From the NCBI GenBank assembly GCA_964390495.1, contig CAYMIN010000021.1, positions 1 to 64,000 on the forward strand: a DNA stretch of 64,000 nucleotides, read 5' to 3'. The notes under the pieces are model-generated. The model saw only the letters and a program-made list of their open reading frames with translations, did no database searches and was not told the DNA's origin. Made by a program: the position numbers and the translations under genes. The stretch's first letter is position 1. Each line of letters opens with the position of its first letter. The stretch is from UBA11051 sp964390495 (lineage in GTDB: Bacteria; Armatimonadota; Zipacnadia; Zipacnadales; UBA11051). Below, in pieces: positions 8,829 through 17,327 of this stretch.

Positions 8829-9812
8829 TTAATCTGAAGTCAGCTTCCACACGTCCGGAAACATGTTATTGCCCGCTACCATCCACAGGGCCTCCTCATA
8901 GACGAACACGCTGGCGGCATGGCGCGGTGCCCACGGCGTCTCCGGCACCTCATGCCAGTTCACCCCATCCGCCGAGTACCAGACATCGTTGCGATTGCCG
9001 GTAGCCCGGTTGCAGCCCTCCATCACCCACATCTTGCCATCAAACACCGCGACATCGTGGTATTGGCGGGGCGCCCACGGGGCGAACTCGACGTGCCGCT
9101 GCCAGTTGACCCCATCCGCCGAGCTCCACACGTCATTATAGAAGTTCCTAGTCGGCCGCTGTGGCGTATCATACGTGCCACCGCCCAGTATCCACATCCG
9201 GTCCTGGAACACGACACTGCCGCCGGTCATGCCGCGTACCGCCCAGGGACATTCTGCGCTCACCCGGTTCCACGCGACGCCGTCAGTCGAGTTCCAGACA
9301 TCGTGATAGAAGACCTCGTCGGCGGGGGCGAACTGCGGCAGGGTCTGCCCGCCCATGATCCAGAGCTTGCCGGCAAAAACCACGGTATAGTGCAGCACCC
9401 GCGGGCCCCACGGCACTTGGTCGTTGACCAGCTCCCAGTTGACCCCATCCGCGCTGCTCCAGACATCATTCTGGTAGTGGCCCTGATTGGCGTCGCCGCC
9501 GACGATCCACAGCTTGCCCGCGTGTACGCCGCAGCCGGCGGTGTGCCGGCCTTCCCACGGCGCTTGCGGGTTCTCCAGAGTCCAGGTCGCCCCATCGGCG
9601 GAGGACCATACCTCGCTGTTGCAGATGCGCGGGAAGTTTACTTTATCGCGCGGATTCCAGCCTCCCAGCAGCCACATCTTGTCCTGGAATACCAGCGCGC
9701 CGGCCCCATCGCGCCCGGCGAAGGCGGCCTCTTCGGTGATACACGTCCATTGGTATGGCGAGGTGTTCTGAGTGTCCGCGACTGCGGCAGCGGTTTGGTT
9801 CTCGTGTGTCAT
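8829..9812 (-). CDS. Kelch-type beta-propeller protein
   Basis: A 327-residue protein made of about six repeats of roughly 50 residues. Each repeat has a strand such as KMWLLGGW, KLWIVGGDA, KLWIMGGQT, RMWILGGGT or KMWVMEGC, followed by NDVWSSADGVNW or a close variant. This is the kelch/galactose-oxidase-like propeller pattern. No signal peptide is visible at the N-terminus (MTHENQTAAAVADTQ). The ATG at 9812 has GGAGGTG upstream. The propeller probably binds a ligand or partner; no oxidase residues are evident and the substrate is unknown. Confidence 0.85.
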   Translation of the reverse strand: MTHENQTAAAVADTQNTSPYQWTCITEEAAFAGRDGAGALVFQDKMWLLGGWNPRDKVNFPRICNSEVWSSADGATWTLENPQAPWEGRHTAGCGVHAGKLWIVGGDANQGHYQNDVWSSADGVNWELVNDQVPWGPRVLHYTVVFAGKLWIMGGQTLPQFAPADEVFYHDVWNSTDGVAWNRVSAECPWAVRGMTGGSVVFQDRMWILGGGTYDTPQRPTRNFYNDVWSSADGVNWQRHVEFAPWAPRQYHDVAVFDGKMWVMEGCNRATGNRNDVWYSADGVNWHEVPETPWAPRHAASVFVYEEALWMVAGNNMFPDVWKLTSD

Positions 9813-9850
9813 CGGTGCACCTCCGGTATTGACTGCGCCTCAACAATTAT

Positions 9851-10232
9851 CATCGCGTGGCTCGGGCTTTCCAGCCCGAGGCCGTCGCCCCTCACCCTAG
9901 CCCTCTCTCACCCACGCCTGCGGCGCGGGTACCCGAATGGCATGGACAGCCCGGGATGGCTGTCCTCCAGGTTCCAAGCCGCCGGCCCATGCCCTGCGCC
10001 CCTGCAACGGCAGCCCTCACCCTAGCCCTCTCCCGGTGGGAGAGGGAACAACGCCAACACCACCGGCACACCCACGCCTGCGGCGCCGGTACCCGAATGG
10101 CATGGACAGCCAGGGATGGCTGTCCTCCAGGTTCCAAGGCGCCGGCCCATGCCCTGCGCCCCCGCAACAGCTTCCTGGAGGACAGGCATCCGCCTGACCT
10201 GAGCTTGCCGAAGGTTGCCTGTCGCGGCCGGC
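9851..10232. repeat. Repeat mosaic with a 160-bp tandem duplication
   Basis: An E motif and a truncated nested A element lead into a segment starting at 9909 (CACCCACGCCTGCGGCG). This segment is repeated from 10069 with a few differences, a 160-bp period, and the second copy runs to about 10165. A G-type motif (CTTGCCGAAGGTTGCCTGTC) ends the block at 10232. No gene is seen here. Confidence 0.8.
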
Positions 10233-10247
10233 GTCACTGCTTCCCAC

Positions 10248-11663
10248 CTAGCCCACGCCCAGCTTCTGCCACTTGCCCTGCTGCCATTTCCAGGTCAGCA
10301 GCGCCATCCGCACCACGATCCCGACGTTGTAGCCCAGCCACACGCCCAGAGTGTCCATGCCCAGGGGTACCGCCAGCACGTAGGCGGTCAGCGGGCCGGT
10401 GATGGTGATAGTCGCGACGGTGATCCACAGCGGCGTGATCGTGTCGCCGGCACCGCGCAAGGACCCCGACAGGCTCATCCCGGCGGTCAGAAACGGCTCG
10501 GAGAAGGCCAGTACCAGCAGCGCCTCGGCTCCGATCCGCACCACTTGCGGCTGGGTGTTGAACCAGCTCACCAGTTGCGCCCCGAAGATGGCGTAGGTGG
10601 CTGCGGCGACGGTGCTGATGGCAGCCCCGATGCCCGCCGAGACCCAGCTTGCCCGCGAGGCCCGTCTGAGATTCCCGGCCCCGACGTTCTGGCCCACGGC
10701 CGTCGTCGCCCCGGCCATCAGCGCCAGTCCCACCATCCCGGTAACCATCCGCACCTGGCCGGCGACGGTGAAGGCTGAGATCGCGTAGATGCCGGCCGAG
10801 GTCAAGCTCAGCACCTTGATAATCGCCATGAAGCCGAGGTTGCGGGTTAGCCCCTGCACCGAGGCCGGCACGCCCAGGTAGAAGATGCGCGGCCATAGCC
10901 GCCAGCGGATGTGCCATCTGCCGATCCAGTTGACGGTTATGGCGAAGCGCCCGCAGGAGAGAATCCACAGTCCGCCGACGGCCGTCAGCAGCCGCGCGGT
11001 CAGGGTCCCGATCGCCGCGCCGGTTACGCCCAGCGCCGGCACCGGCCCGACCCCGAAGATGCACACATAGTTGACGGCGATATTGATGATGTTGGTGACC
11101 AGCAGCAGGATCAGCGGAGTGATGGTGTCGCCGACGCCCTGCAGGGCGCCGGTGATGACGAAGCTCAGCACCATGAAGACCACGCCGGCGAACAGGAGCT
11201 GCAGGTAGAGCACGCCGTGGCTCAAGGCCTCCGGTGTGGCCCCCAGTACCCGCATCAGCCATGCCGAGATCGCGATCCCCAGCGGCGTCACTACCAGGAC
11301 ACTGAGCACGGTGGCGGCGATGATGCCCTGCTTGACCACGCGGTCGGCGCTTTGCATCCGGCCGCTGCCGGAGTACTGGGCGACCAGTATCCGCACACCC
11401 ATGGATACGGCGAACGCCACCGAGATCAGGATGAAGGTGATGCTGCGGGCGATGCCGACGGCGGCGAGTTCGATGGCCCCGAGCTTGCCGACCATCCAGA
11501 TATCGGCGATGCTGACGACGCTCTGCAGCAGGTGGGTGATGACAATCGGCCACGAGAGCAGCACCACCTTACGCAGCAGCGGGCCTTGGGTGGTATCCAC
11601 CCGCTGTTGGCGCGTGCCGGTGTCGGCCGCAGGCTCTTGTGGGATTGGAGTATCGCCGCTCAT
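10248..11663 (-). CDS. MATE-family multidrug/cation antiporter
   Basis: A 471-residue integral membrane protein with about 12 hydrophobic helices arranged as two similar halves, the MATE (multi antimicrobial extrusion) pattern. Family-like features are LSWPIVITHLLQSVVSIADI at the first helix, MVGKLGAIELAAVG after it, and the second-half counterpart NLGFMAIIKVLS. MATE proteins export cationic drugs or metabolites in exchange for Na+ or H+. The N-terminal 25 residues are polar and likely cytosolic. The ribosome binding site is weak. It is flanked by repeats on both sides and is probably its own transcription unit. Confidence 0.9.
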   Translation of the reverse strand: MSGDTPIPQEPAADTGTRQQRVDTTQGPLLRKVVLLSWPIVITHLLQSVVSIADIWMVGKLGAIELAAVGIARSITFILISVAFAVSMGVRILVAQYSGSGRMQSADRVVKQGIIAATVLSVLVVTPLGIAISAWLMRVLGATPEALSHGVLYLQLLFAGVVFMVLSFVITGALQGVGDTITPLILLLVTNIINIAVNYVCIFGVGPVPALGVTGAAIGTLTARLLTAVGGLWILSCGRFAITVNWIGRWHIRWRLWPRIFYLGVPASVQGLTRNLGFMAIIKVLSLTSAGIYAISAFTVAGQVRMVTGMVGLALMAGATTAVGQNVGAGNLRRASRASWVSAGIGAAISTVAAATYAIFGAQLVSWFNTQPQVVRIGAEALLVLAFSEPFLTAGMSLSGSLRGAGDTITPLWITVATITITGPLTAYVLAVPLGMDTLGVWLGYNVGIVVRMALLTWKWQQGKWQKLGVG

Positions 11664-11750
11664 ATTGGGATGCTAGATTGCTGGTACTAACGTTGTCGGG
11701 CGCGGGCCTAGACCGCGCCGCACTTATCCTGTGGGCCGGGGTGCCTTCGC

Positions 11751-11826
11751 CGACCTATCCCCCGTTCCCCCTTCCGGGTACCCGCGCGAAGCGCGGGTGT
11801 GGGAAGGGGGCTAGGGGGTTAGGTAA
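11751..11826. repeat. Family B element with nested palindrome
   Basis: CCTATCCCCCGTTCCCCCTT ... GGGGGCTAGGGGGTTAGG, with GGGTACCCGCGCGAAGCGCG in the hairpin loop. Confidence 0.8.
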
Positions 11827-11871
11827 ACAGGCCACTGTTCCCAATGCTTGCTTCTTACCCCTCCCCAAAAG

Positions 11872-11926
11872 TTTTGGGAAGGGGGGCAGGGGGGAACACT
11901 TTTTTCAAAAAGGTTCCCCCCACCGC
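11872..11926. repeat. Family C element supplying a stop codon
   Basis: A hairpin of GGGGGGAACA...TTTTTTCAAAAA...GGTTCCCCCC with a CCCCTTCCC arm. Read on the minus strand it encodes the last residues (GEPF) and the TGA stop of the URO-D-like gene. Confidence 0.75.
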
Positions 11927-13107
11927 GCCGTTCGGTAACATGCCATGATATTCTCCACCGGCACATCGGGCTGGAGGTTGTGCACCGGGCAGAAGACGAA
12001 CCCGCCGTCCGCGGCTAGGTCCGCAACGCGGCGGCGCACTTCGGCCTCGACCTCCGCGACCGTGCCGCGCGGCAGCACGTACTGGGTATCACAGCCGCCG
12101 CCCCAGAAGGTCAGGTCGCGGCCGAACTCCCGCTTGAGTCTGGCCGTGTCCATCTCCGCGGCCGACACCTGCACCGGGTTCAGCGCATCTATGCCCGCCT
12201 CGATGAGATCGGGGATCAGGCCATAGACCGACCCGCAGCTATGCAGCAGCAGCGGCTTGCCCGACTGCTGCTTGAGCCCCTGCCACAGCCGCGTGTGGTA
12301 GGGCTTGATCATTTCGCGGTAGAGCTGCGGCGACAGTTGCAGGCCGCTCTGGGTGCCGAGGTCATCATTGACCACGATGATGTCACAGTGTTGGGCCACG
12401 GGCAGATACTTCTCGAAGCGCCGCAGGTAGGCCTCCACCAGCCGCTCCATCAGCCCGTGGGCCAGCCGCTTGTTGATCACCAGGTCCATCATGAACTGCT
12501 CGAAGCCGCGCAGGACTTGGCCGGCGGCGAGGATATGGTCATAGACATTGCCGGCCAGGAAGTAATCGGTGGCGGCGCGCAGCTTCGCGGCCCGCGCGGC
12601 CATCTCCCCCACCGGCAGGTCCCACCACGGGGCCCAGTCGAACGCCTCGATATACTCGGGCCGGGCGTCGAAGTCGGCCTCGGAGCCGGCGTCGGCGTAG
12701 GGCACATAGACCGGGTCGAAGTACAGCCCGCCCGCGCTGCGCTTGAGGCTTACCTGGCCCTCATCGGTAAGCACGACCTCTGCCCCATCGTCCTGGGTGA
12801 TCGGCTCAAAATGCCGGGGCAGCAGGCACGGCGAGCCGTCGGGCAGCAAGCCTTCGCGCCACCGGGCCGGCTCCGGATGGATGCCGATGACATCGCCGCC
12901 GAGGGCCTGGCGGAGCTCTTCATCAATCAGCGCCACGTGCTGCAGGACTTCCCAGATGCGGGGAATATCGCCGGTGCCCAGGTGTGTGCGCAGCTTGTTG
13001 TAGGCGATGCCGGTGAGGGTGGAGGAATCGCAGCCGCCGACATCAATCGGCACTATATCGGGCTGTTGATGTGCAAGGGCGGCCTGGATGCGTTCTCGTG
13101 GCGTCAT
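11905..13107 (-). CDS. URO-D superfamily protein (methyltransferase-like)
   Basis: A 400-residue protein of the uroporphyrinogen decarboxylase superfamily. It starts with TPRERIQAALAHQQPDIVPI, typical of the non-haem branch, and has VVNDDLGTQSGLQLSPQLYR, a LLHSCGSVYGLIPDLIEAG motif, GIDALNPVQVSA and the LTFWGGGCDTQYVLPRGT loop. The HSCG motif matches members that act on methyl groups or corrinoid proteins (MtaA-like) more than true HemE, but the substrate here is unknown. The last residues (GEPF) and the stop are provided by a family C repeat, so the C-terminus is remodelled. A second, divergent member lies at 32599. Confidence 0.85.
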   Translation of the reverse strand: MTPRERIQAALAHQQPDIVPIDVGGCDSSTLTGIAYNKLRTHLGTGDIPRIWEVLQHVALIDEELRQALGGDVIGIHPEPARWREGLLPDGSPCLLPRHFEPITQDDGAEVVLTDEGQVSLKRSAGGLYFDPVYVPYADAGSEADFDARPEYIEAFDWAPWWDLPVGEMAARAAKLRAATDYFLAGNVYDHILAAGQVLRGFEQFMMDLVINKRLAHGLMERLVEAYLRRFEKYLPVAQHCDIIVVNDDLGTQSGLQLSPQLYREMIKPYHTRLWQGLKQQSGKPLLLHSCGSVYGLIPDLIEAGIDALNPVQVSAAEMDTARLKREFGRDLTFWGGGCDTQYVLPRGTVAEVEAEVRRRVADLAADGGFVFCPVHNLQPDVPVENIMACYRTARWGEPF

Positions 13108-13140
13108 GGGGTGTTACCCTTTGCTGATTTCGCGGCCTGG

Positions 13141-13505
13141 CAACGGCGGCCCTCACCCTAGCCCTCTCCCAGCGGGAGAGGGAACAACAGCGAAACGGCA
13201 ACGGCTAACACAACGGGCCCATGCCATGCGCCCCCACGATTACCGTCGCGTAGCTCGGGCTTTCCCCTTCTTGCCGCGTAGCTCGGGCTTTCCAGCCCCA
13301 GGCTGTTACGCACACGGCCGCGACACCTGACCCACCTATCCCCCGTTCCCCCTGCCCGCACCCACTGGTTCGCAGCCGGTACCCGCAAGGGGGCTAGAAG
13401 GTTAGGAAGGTGGGTCACTGTCCTCCATCCTCCCTGCTCGCCTTTTACTGAAGTTTTTTGAAGGGGTCTGGGGGGAACTTTTTTGAAAAAAGAGTTTCCC
13501 CCAGG
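13141..13505. repeat. Repeat mosaic (A, E, E, B, C)
   Basis: A family A hairpin at 13150-13190, two E motifs at 13247-13300, a nested B element at 13335-13405 and a C element at 13450-13505, just 3' of the HEPN gene. No gene is seen in 13108-13533. Confidence 0.8.
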
Positions 13506-13533
13506 CGGCTGCCTGGCGCGTTTGAGGTGGTGT

Positions 13534-13878
13534 CTAGCGGCTGCTCGCGAGCAGCGCCTCTACTTCCTGCTGCAGTTGGGGGAGGTTGGTTTTCAGCACG
13601 CCCCACACGGCATCGTTGGATATCCTCGCATAACCGCGGATGAGGATGTTGCGGAAGGCTATGATCTGGGGAGTGTCGCTGATGTGGTCGGCCAGCTCCG
13701 GGGCCAGCTTCAGCATCTTCCCCATCGCCTCGCCGATGATCTCGAACTGGCGCTCGACAGCCGAGCGCAGCATGGCATCACTCTGGTACTCTGTGAAACT
13801 CCTGTCGGCGATGAATTGCTCCAGCAATTCGCAGGACTGCTGGATATCGTAGAGGTATGCTTTGACCTCAGGGTTCAT
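13534..13878 (-). CDS. hepT: HEPN-domain (HepT-like) toxin, altered motif
   Basis: A 114-residue all-helical protein starting with MNPEVKAYLYDIQQSCELLE, with QFEIIGEAMGKM and the HepT motif region FRNILIRGYARIS. HepT RNases of HEPN/MNT systems carry R-x(4-6)-H, usually RNxxxHxY. Here the sequence is R76-N-I-L-I-R81-G-Y83, so Arg replaces the catalytic His (CGC where CAC is expected). The ATG at 13878 overlaps the end of the nucleotidyltransferase gene by 11 bp, the usual coupled arrangement. The toxin may be inactive, or may use other residues. A longer frame upstream of the ATG is a shadow of the partner gene. Confidence 0.85.
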   Translation of the reverse strand: MNPEVKAYLYDIQQSCELLEQFIADRSFTEYQSDAMLRSAVERQFEIIGEAMGKMLKLAPELADHISDTPQIIAFRNILIRGYARISNDAVWGVLKTNLPQLQQEVEALLASSR

Positions 13879-14176
13879 ACAGAACCCTCCGGGTCGGCGC
13901 GATCGCCTCCAGGAAGTAGGGGTTAGACAACTCGGAGGTCTCGACCAGATCAATGCGGCAGTCGAACAGCTCCTCGAGGGCCTGCAGCAGCCCGAAGTAG
14001 CACTGGGCGTGCCGCGCCGGAGAGACGGGCATGAACTCAACCAGAAAGTCGAGGTCGCTGCTGGCTGGATCGAAGCGCTCTTGGGTGGCCGAGCCGAACA
14101 GCTCCAGGCGCTTGACCTGATGCTCGGCACAGAGCTCTTCCAGGGCCGTCTGCTTGTTCTCAATCACACTCAGCAT
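13868..14176 (-). CDS. mntA: MNT-domain nucleotidyltransferase antitoxin
   Basis: A 102-residue minimal nucleotidyltransferase. The motif G28-S29...D41-L-D43 (GSATQERFDPASSDLDF) carries the Gly-Ser and two metal-binding Asp residues. In type VII toxin-antitoxin pairs the MNT protein AMPylates HepT near its RNase motif and so silences it. It lies directly upstream of, and overlaps, the HEPN gene on the same strand, which supports a two-gene operon. The spacing in the motif is 11 residues, inside the family range. The Tyr in the partner's RNxxxRxY motif, the expected AMPylation site, is kept. Confidence 0.85.
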   Translation of the reverse strand: MLSVIENKQTALEELCAEHQVKRLELFGSATQERFDPASSDLDFLVEFMPVSPARHAQCYFGLLQALEELFDCRIDLVETSELSNPYFLEAIAPTRRVLYEP

Positions 14177-14263
14177 CCGCTTGTCTCTCCACCGGCACGG
14201 CCTTACACCAATGCTGTATTGTAAATCAGGTGCTAGTGGGGGTCAACTCGCTGGCCGGTCTGC

Positions 14264-14340
14264 TCCCCACCCTTCCCGAAAGTTTTTTGAAGGGGGCGTG
14301 GGGCGAACTTTTTTCCAAAAAAGTTCCCCCCACACCGTTG
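14264..14340. repeat. Family C element at a gene end
   Basis: CCCTTCCCGAAAGTTTTTTG arm followed by the GGGGCGAACTTTTTTCC / AAAAAAGTTCCCCCC hairpin. It ends 3 bp from the stop of the minus-strand glycosidase-like gene. Confidence 0.8.
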
Positions 14341-14343
14341 CCT

Positions 14344-15291
14344 TTAGCCGTTCGGGAACCAGCCTCTCAGGAACTCGTCCATTGGCCCGTCGTAGATGGC
14401 CGTGGCGAGATGCTCGACGCCGTGTTGGTTGCCCCACGAATAGACGATATGGGTCTGGCCCGCGAACTCGCAGAGGTCGAAGTCCGAGTTGTTGACATCT
14501 AGCGCCGTCGCGATCCGCTTTTTCTCCTCGTCGGTGAACTCCGCGCCCTCGGCTAGGATCCGGTCATCGTCATCGGCGGCCAGCACCGGGTTGAGCGGGC
14601 TGAGCTCCCAGTCAATGAGGTCCGGTGAGCGCGCGATATACTCCTGCCAGCTCACCTGTTCCGGATGCTCGGCCATATATCTATCCCAGTCAGCCGGAGT
14701 CTCGTCGTAAATCGCCTCCAGGTAGATCATGTAGTAGTAGCCGTCGAGGTAGCGCAGGGCCGGGCAGGCGGCATAGCGCTCGCGGGTGTGATTGTGCTCC
14801 GTCGGCAGCCTCTCCCAGTTGATCAGGTCCTCGGAGCGGGCGAAGAAAATCGTGAAGCGCACGCCCACCTCATCCGCCGGCTCGCCGCACTCGAACGCCA
14901 TCGTGTAGCCGTCTGGGTCCGCGCAGACGCTGGTGTTATAGATGCCCCAGCCGGGCAGGTGCAGGGCCGTTTGGCTTTCCCAGTTCTCCATATCATCGGA
15001 CCAGAACACCCGCACCTCTTCCCCACCCCAGGTGTTGCTGCCATAGACGAACAACCGCTCGCCCTCGACATGGGTGCAGCCCAGCACATAGCCCTCAGCA
15101 AAGCCGGGGCTGGCCCGGCCGGTCGCCACGTCAATGAAGCGGAAGTACTCCTCGCCCCCGAGGTTGGGCTGATAGTACTTACTGCGCACGTACTCATAGC
15201 GATACAGGCGGCCCTTCCAGACGATGGGCGTGGCCTCAACGAGGTCGCAGACGATGGTCCCGAGCTTCCTGATTGCCGGCTTGTCTGACAT
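14344..15291 (-). CDS. GH43/GH117-like five-bladed-propeller glycosidase
   Basis: A 315-residue protein without a clear signal peptide. Repeated strand motifs YVLGCTHVEGERLFVYGSN, VFWSDDMENWES, GRFTIFFARSEDLINWE-like and YIARSPDLIDWELSP are the paired Trp/Asp patterns of GH43, GH32 and GH117 propellers. ALDVNNSDFDLCEFAG and YSWGNQHGVEHLA recall GH117-like families. Candidate acidic residues exist, but I cannot assign the catalytic set. The start has ACAGGAGCG upstream. The enzyme would hydrolyse or bind a plant- or algal-type glycan, in keeping with the sulfatase-like genes nearby; this is inference. Confidence 0.7.
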   Translation of the reverse strand: MSDKPAIRKLGTIVCDLVEATPIVWKGRLYRYEYVRSKYYQPNLGGEEYFRFIDVATGRASPGFAEGYVLGCTHVEGERLFVYGSNTWGGEEVRVFWSDDMENWESQTALHLPGWGIYNTSVCADPDGYTMAFECGEPADEVGVRFTIFFARSEDLINWERLPTEHNHTRERYAACPALRYLDGYYYMIYLEAIYDETPADWDRYMAEHPEQVSWQEYIARSPDLIDWELSPLNPVLAADDDDRILAEGAEFTDEEKKRIATALDVNNSDFDLCEFAGQTHIVYSWGNQHGVEHLATAIYDGPMDEFLRGWFPNG

Positions 15292-15414
15292 TGGATTCGC
15301 TCCTGTGTTCGGTCTTCCTATGTACGTGTCTAGCGTGGAGTTTAGCGATGGCGACTCGGGCTGGGAAGCCCCAGCTACGCGATAAGGAACAGCGCAAGAT
15401 GCGGGACATCCCCA

Positions 15415-16650
15415 TTATCTGCTCACCTTGCGGATGATGCAACCTACGAACAGCGCAATCAGGATGACGCCCAAAGCAACCTCCACGCAGGTGACAAACT
15501 GGCTCGCTCCATTAGCCGGCCGCACGTCGCCATACCCCAGACTTGTGAAGGTGATGACGCTGAAGTAGAGGGCCTTGCCGAATCTACTCAGCCCCGCCCA
15601 TGGCGGCCAGACTAGTTCCAGCCCCGGGCCGACGACATAATTCCCGCTGGAATCCTCAATCCCGCAAGCGCCGTGGATAAAGGCAAAGGCGAAAATCAGA
15701 AGGGCCATAATGCCCAGCAGCCGCCCCGGGTTCTCCGCGTGCTGGCACGTGTAGTATGACAGGCACCAGACTCCCCGCGTCGCATAATGGCTCACCCAGT
15801 CCCATACCTGCCGCAAGGGCCCTCGCTTCTTTTCTGTCGGCGGGCCTTCCGCAGCCAGTGCAAGCCGCCGACACTCCATCTCCCGGATGAAGAACTGCCC
15901 GGCGGTCTGGTAGTCCCCCGATTCCTGATAGCTCATCTTTATCTGCCGGTAGATGGCCGCACATTGCCGGAACGCCTCCGGCTGGTCTAACTGGTTCGGA
16001 TGCTTACCCGTGCGCGCCAGTTTCTCCTCGGCGATGATACTGCCGCTATCGGCCCACTTGGTCGTTCCATCTACGCGGGTATTTGAGGATAGCGACATGC
16101 CCAGCATTAGTGCGCCACGAAGGTCCGTACCCCTGAGATCAACGACGCTACTATCGGCGGGTTGTTCCTTGAACACTGCCCACCGTAAATTGGCTTCTCG
16201 CAGGTGACACTTGTACAGGCTCGTTCCATTGAAGACGCTTCCGTTGAGCTTGGCTCGTCCCAGGTGCAAATCCCGGAGACTAGGACGCTCGAAATTGGAC
16301 TGCCGCAGATCAGCCCCTTCTCTAACATGCGCCTTTAATGCGTCACGAAGCAAAGCGGCGTCGGTAGATCTGTCCCAATAAGGTGTGTGGAAGAGGCACC
16401 GATCTCGGCTTCCCTTGTCGGATACGCGCAAGCCACAGTGCGGTCCGTCCTCGCCGAACTCGAGCTGGCATCGCATATGATCCGCTGGCTCGTTGCCGTC
16501 ATTCTCTTTCGCAAGCCGATCCCATAAGTCCTTATCCGGCCACTGGTCGCGGTTGTTTGCGTATTCAGGCACCTTGCCACTTCCCTCTTGTTGCTGCCTG
16601 CTGGTTGCGTAGTTGCCTTTGCCGTAACTCCGTTGATAAGAGAAAACCAC
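15415..16650 (-). CDS. Pentapeptide-repeat protein fused to a K+ channel pore
   Basis: Up to 411 residues. A possible Cys/His cluster lies near the N-terminus (C61, C72, C85, H88). Pentapeptide repeats follow at about 114-185 (ADLRQ SNFER ... LNGSV FNGTS ... ANLRW AVFKE ... DLRGA). A linker then leads to a two-TM pore module, with helices at about 310-326 and 388-405 and the selectivity filter T369-S-L-G-Y-G-D375. The filter marks an Ion_trans_2 potassium channel. The frame opens at GTG 16650 without a ribosome binding site; GTG 16572 with GAGGGAAG upstream is a plausible alternative. The gene diverges from the AT-rich DNA next to the iterons. Confidence 0.85.
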   Translation of the reverse strand: MVFSYQRSYGKGNYATSRQQQEGSGKVPEYANNRDQWPDKDLWDRLAKENDGNEPADHMRCQLEFGEDGPHCGLRVSDKGSRDRCLFHTPYWDRSTDAALLRDALKAHVREGADLRQSNFERPSLRDLHLGRAKLNGSVFNGTSLYKCHLREANLRWAVFKEQPADSSVVDLRGTDLRGALMLGMSLSSNTRVDGTTKWADSGSIIAEEKLARTGKHPNQLDQPEAFRQCAAIYRQIKMSYQESGDYQTAGQFFIREMECRRLALAAEGPPTEKKRGPLRQVWDWVSHYATRGVWCLSYYTCQHAENPGRLLGIMALLIFAFAFIHGACGIEDSSGNYVVGPGLELVWPPWAGLSRFGKALYFSVITFTSLGYGDVRPANGASQFVTCVEVALGVILIALFVGCIIRKVSR

Positions 16651-16654
16651 AACA

Positions 16655-16712
16655 ACAGCCGCGTTTTTGTTGTTGTATATTCGTTTCCTCTAGAAACTTA
16701 TACATATATTAC
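16655..16712. other. AT-rich segment next to the iterons
   Basis: A run rich in A and T (TTGTTGTATATTCG, CTTATACATATATTACA) lies directly beside the iteron array. It is a candidate DNA-unwinding element, and it also holds the promoter region of the divergent channel gene. Confidence 0.5.
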
Positions 16713-16846
16713 ATGCGGAAAATTCGCACAGGGGGCCTTTACGTTTTGCGCACAGGGGCGTAAGTGTTTTGCGCATGGGCCTGTACGGATATTTCGCACT
16801 GGGGATAGTTACCTAAATTCACCTATGCGGATTTTACGCACAGGGG
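16713..16846 (+). repeat. Iteron array (five 22-bp direct repeats)
   Basis: Direct repeats ending in CGCACAGGGG or a close variant at 16713-16734, 16737-16758, 16759-16780, 16783-16804 and 16825-16846. Copies 1 and 5 share ATGCGGA and ACGCACAGGGG-type halves. Start-to-start distances are 24, 22, 24 and 42 bp, close to two helical turns. Such iterons bind a Rep protein at theta plasmid origins. Confidence 0.75.
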
Positions 16847-16852
16847 AAAATT

Positions 16853-16866
16853 GCTGATATATCAGC
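16853..16866. promoter_or_regulatory. Perfect 14-bp palindrome
   Basis: GCTGATATATCAGC lies between the iterons and the stop codon of the Rep-like gene. It could be a protein-binding site of the origin. Confidence 0.45.
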
Positions 16867-16872
16867 TCTCGC

Positions 16873-17274
16873 CTAAGTAACCGTATCACTATCATTATTC
16901 TGCTTGCGGCGCGTGGCCTGCGGCCCATACCCCGGGGCGAATTTCAGCCCATACATCCGCGACAGCGAGCGGCGGGCATCGTATTCCTCGATCACGGTGA
17001 TACAGCCGAGTTCCAGGCATTCCTTGACCGCGCGGCGCACCGAGTCCTTATGCAGGCCGGTGAGCTCGACGATCTCGGCATAGCCGACAGCGGCGTAGCC
17101 CTCTTCCCTACCGTGGTAGAGGACCTTGTGGGCGATGGCCATCAGGACCTTAAAGGCTGCGCCGGACAGCCGGGGCATCAGCTCTTCAAAGGTCTCGTTG
17201 GGGACCTGGGTAAAGCGCGGCCAGGTGAAGCCCTTGAAATGGTACTCTGGTTTTTTGCCGCCGCTTCTCGGCAA
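16873..17274 (-). CDS. Winged-helix replication-initiator-like protein
   Basis: A 133-residue protein. Residues about 20-110 form a winged-helix pattern, TQVPNETFEELMPRLSGAAF, then VLMAIAHKVLYHGREEG, AEIVELTGLHKDSVRRAVKE and LELGCITVIEEYD. This resembles the N-terminal DNA-binding part of phage O/RepA-type initiators. The start is TTG at 17274, with GGGAGGG 6 nt upstream. In the leader this site can pair with a CCTCCCG sequence, a possible translation switch. The iterons lie just 3' of the gene, and RHH and ParA genes follow upstream on the same strand. It is shorter than most Rep proteins, so a truncated Rep or a small initiator are both possible. Confidence 0.6.
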   Translation of the reverse strand: MPRSGGKKPEYHFKGFTWPRFTQVPNETFEELMPRLSGAAFKVLMAIAHKVLYHGREEGYAAVGYAEIVELTGLHKDSVRRAVKECLELGCITVIEEYDARRSLSRMYGLKFAPGYGPQATRRKQNNDSDTVT

Positions 17275-17281
17275 AAAAATC

Positions 17282-17308
17282 CCTCCCGCACCTTGACATG
17301 ACGGGAGG
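17282..17308 (-). promoter_or_regulatory. Hairpin that can mask the rep ribosome binding site
   Basis: On the minus strand, CCTCCCG (17302-17308) can pair with CGGGAGG (17282-17288) across a 13-nt loop. The second arm contains the ribosome binding site of the TTG start at 17274. Confidence 0.5.
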
Positions 17309-17321
17309 TCTCCGCTATCCT
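17293..17321 (+). promoter_or_regulatory. Sigma-70-like promoter divergent from rep
   Basis: TTGACA at 17293-17298 (6 of 6), a 17-bp spacer and TATCCT at 17316-17321 (4 of 6). The predicted start is near 17328, directed away from the Rep-like gene. Confidence 0.6.
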
Positions 17322-17327
17322 ATAGAC

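Noticed and set aside
13879..14163. Longer N-terminus for the HEPN gene
   Set aside because: It is a shadow of the MNT gene; ATG 13878 gives the family length and the usual overlap.
16713..16846. CRISPR array instead of iterons
   Set aside because: Units are 22 bp, abut each other with no spacers and vary in sequence, unlike CRISPR repeats.
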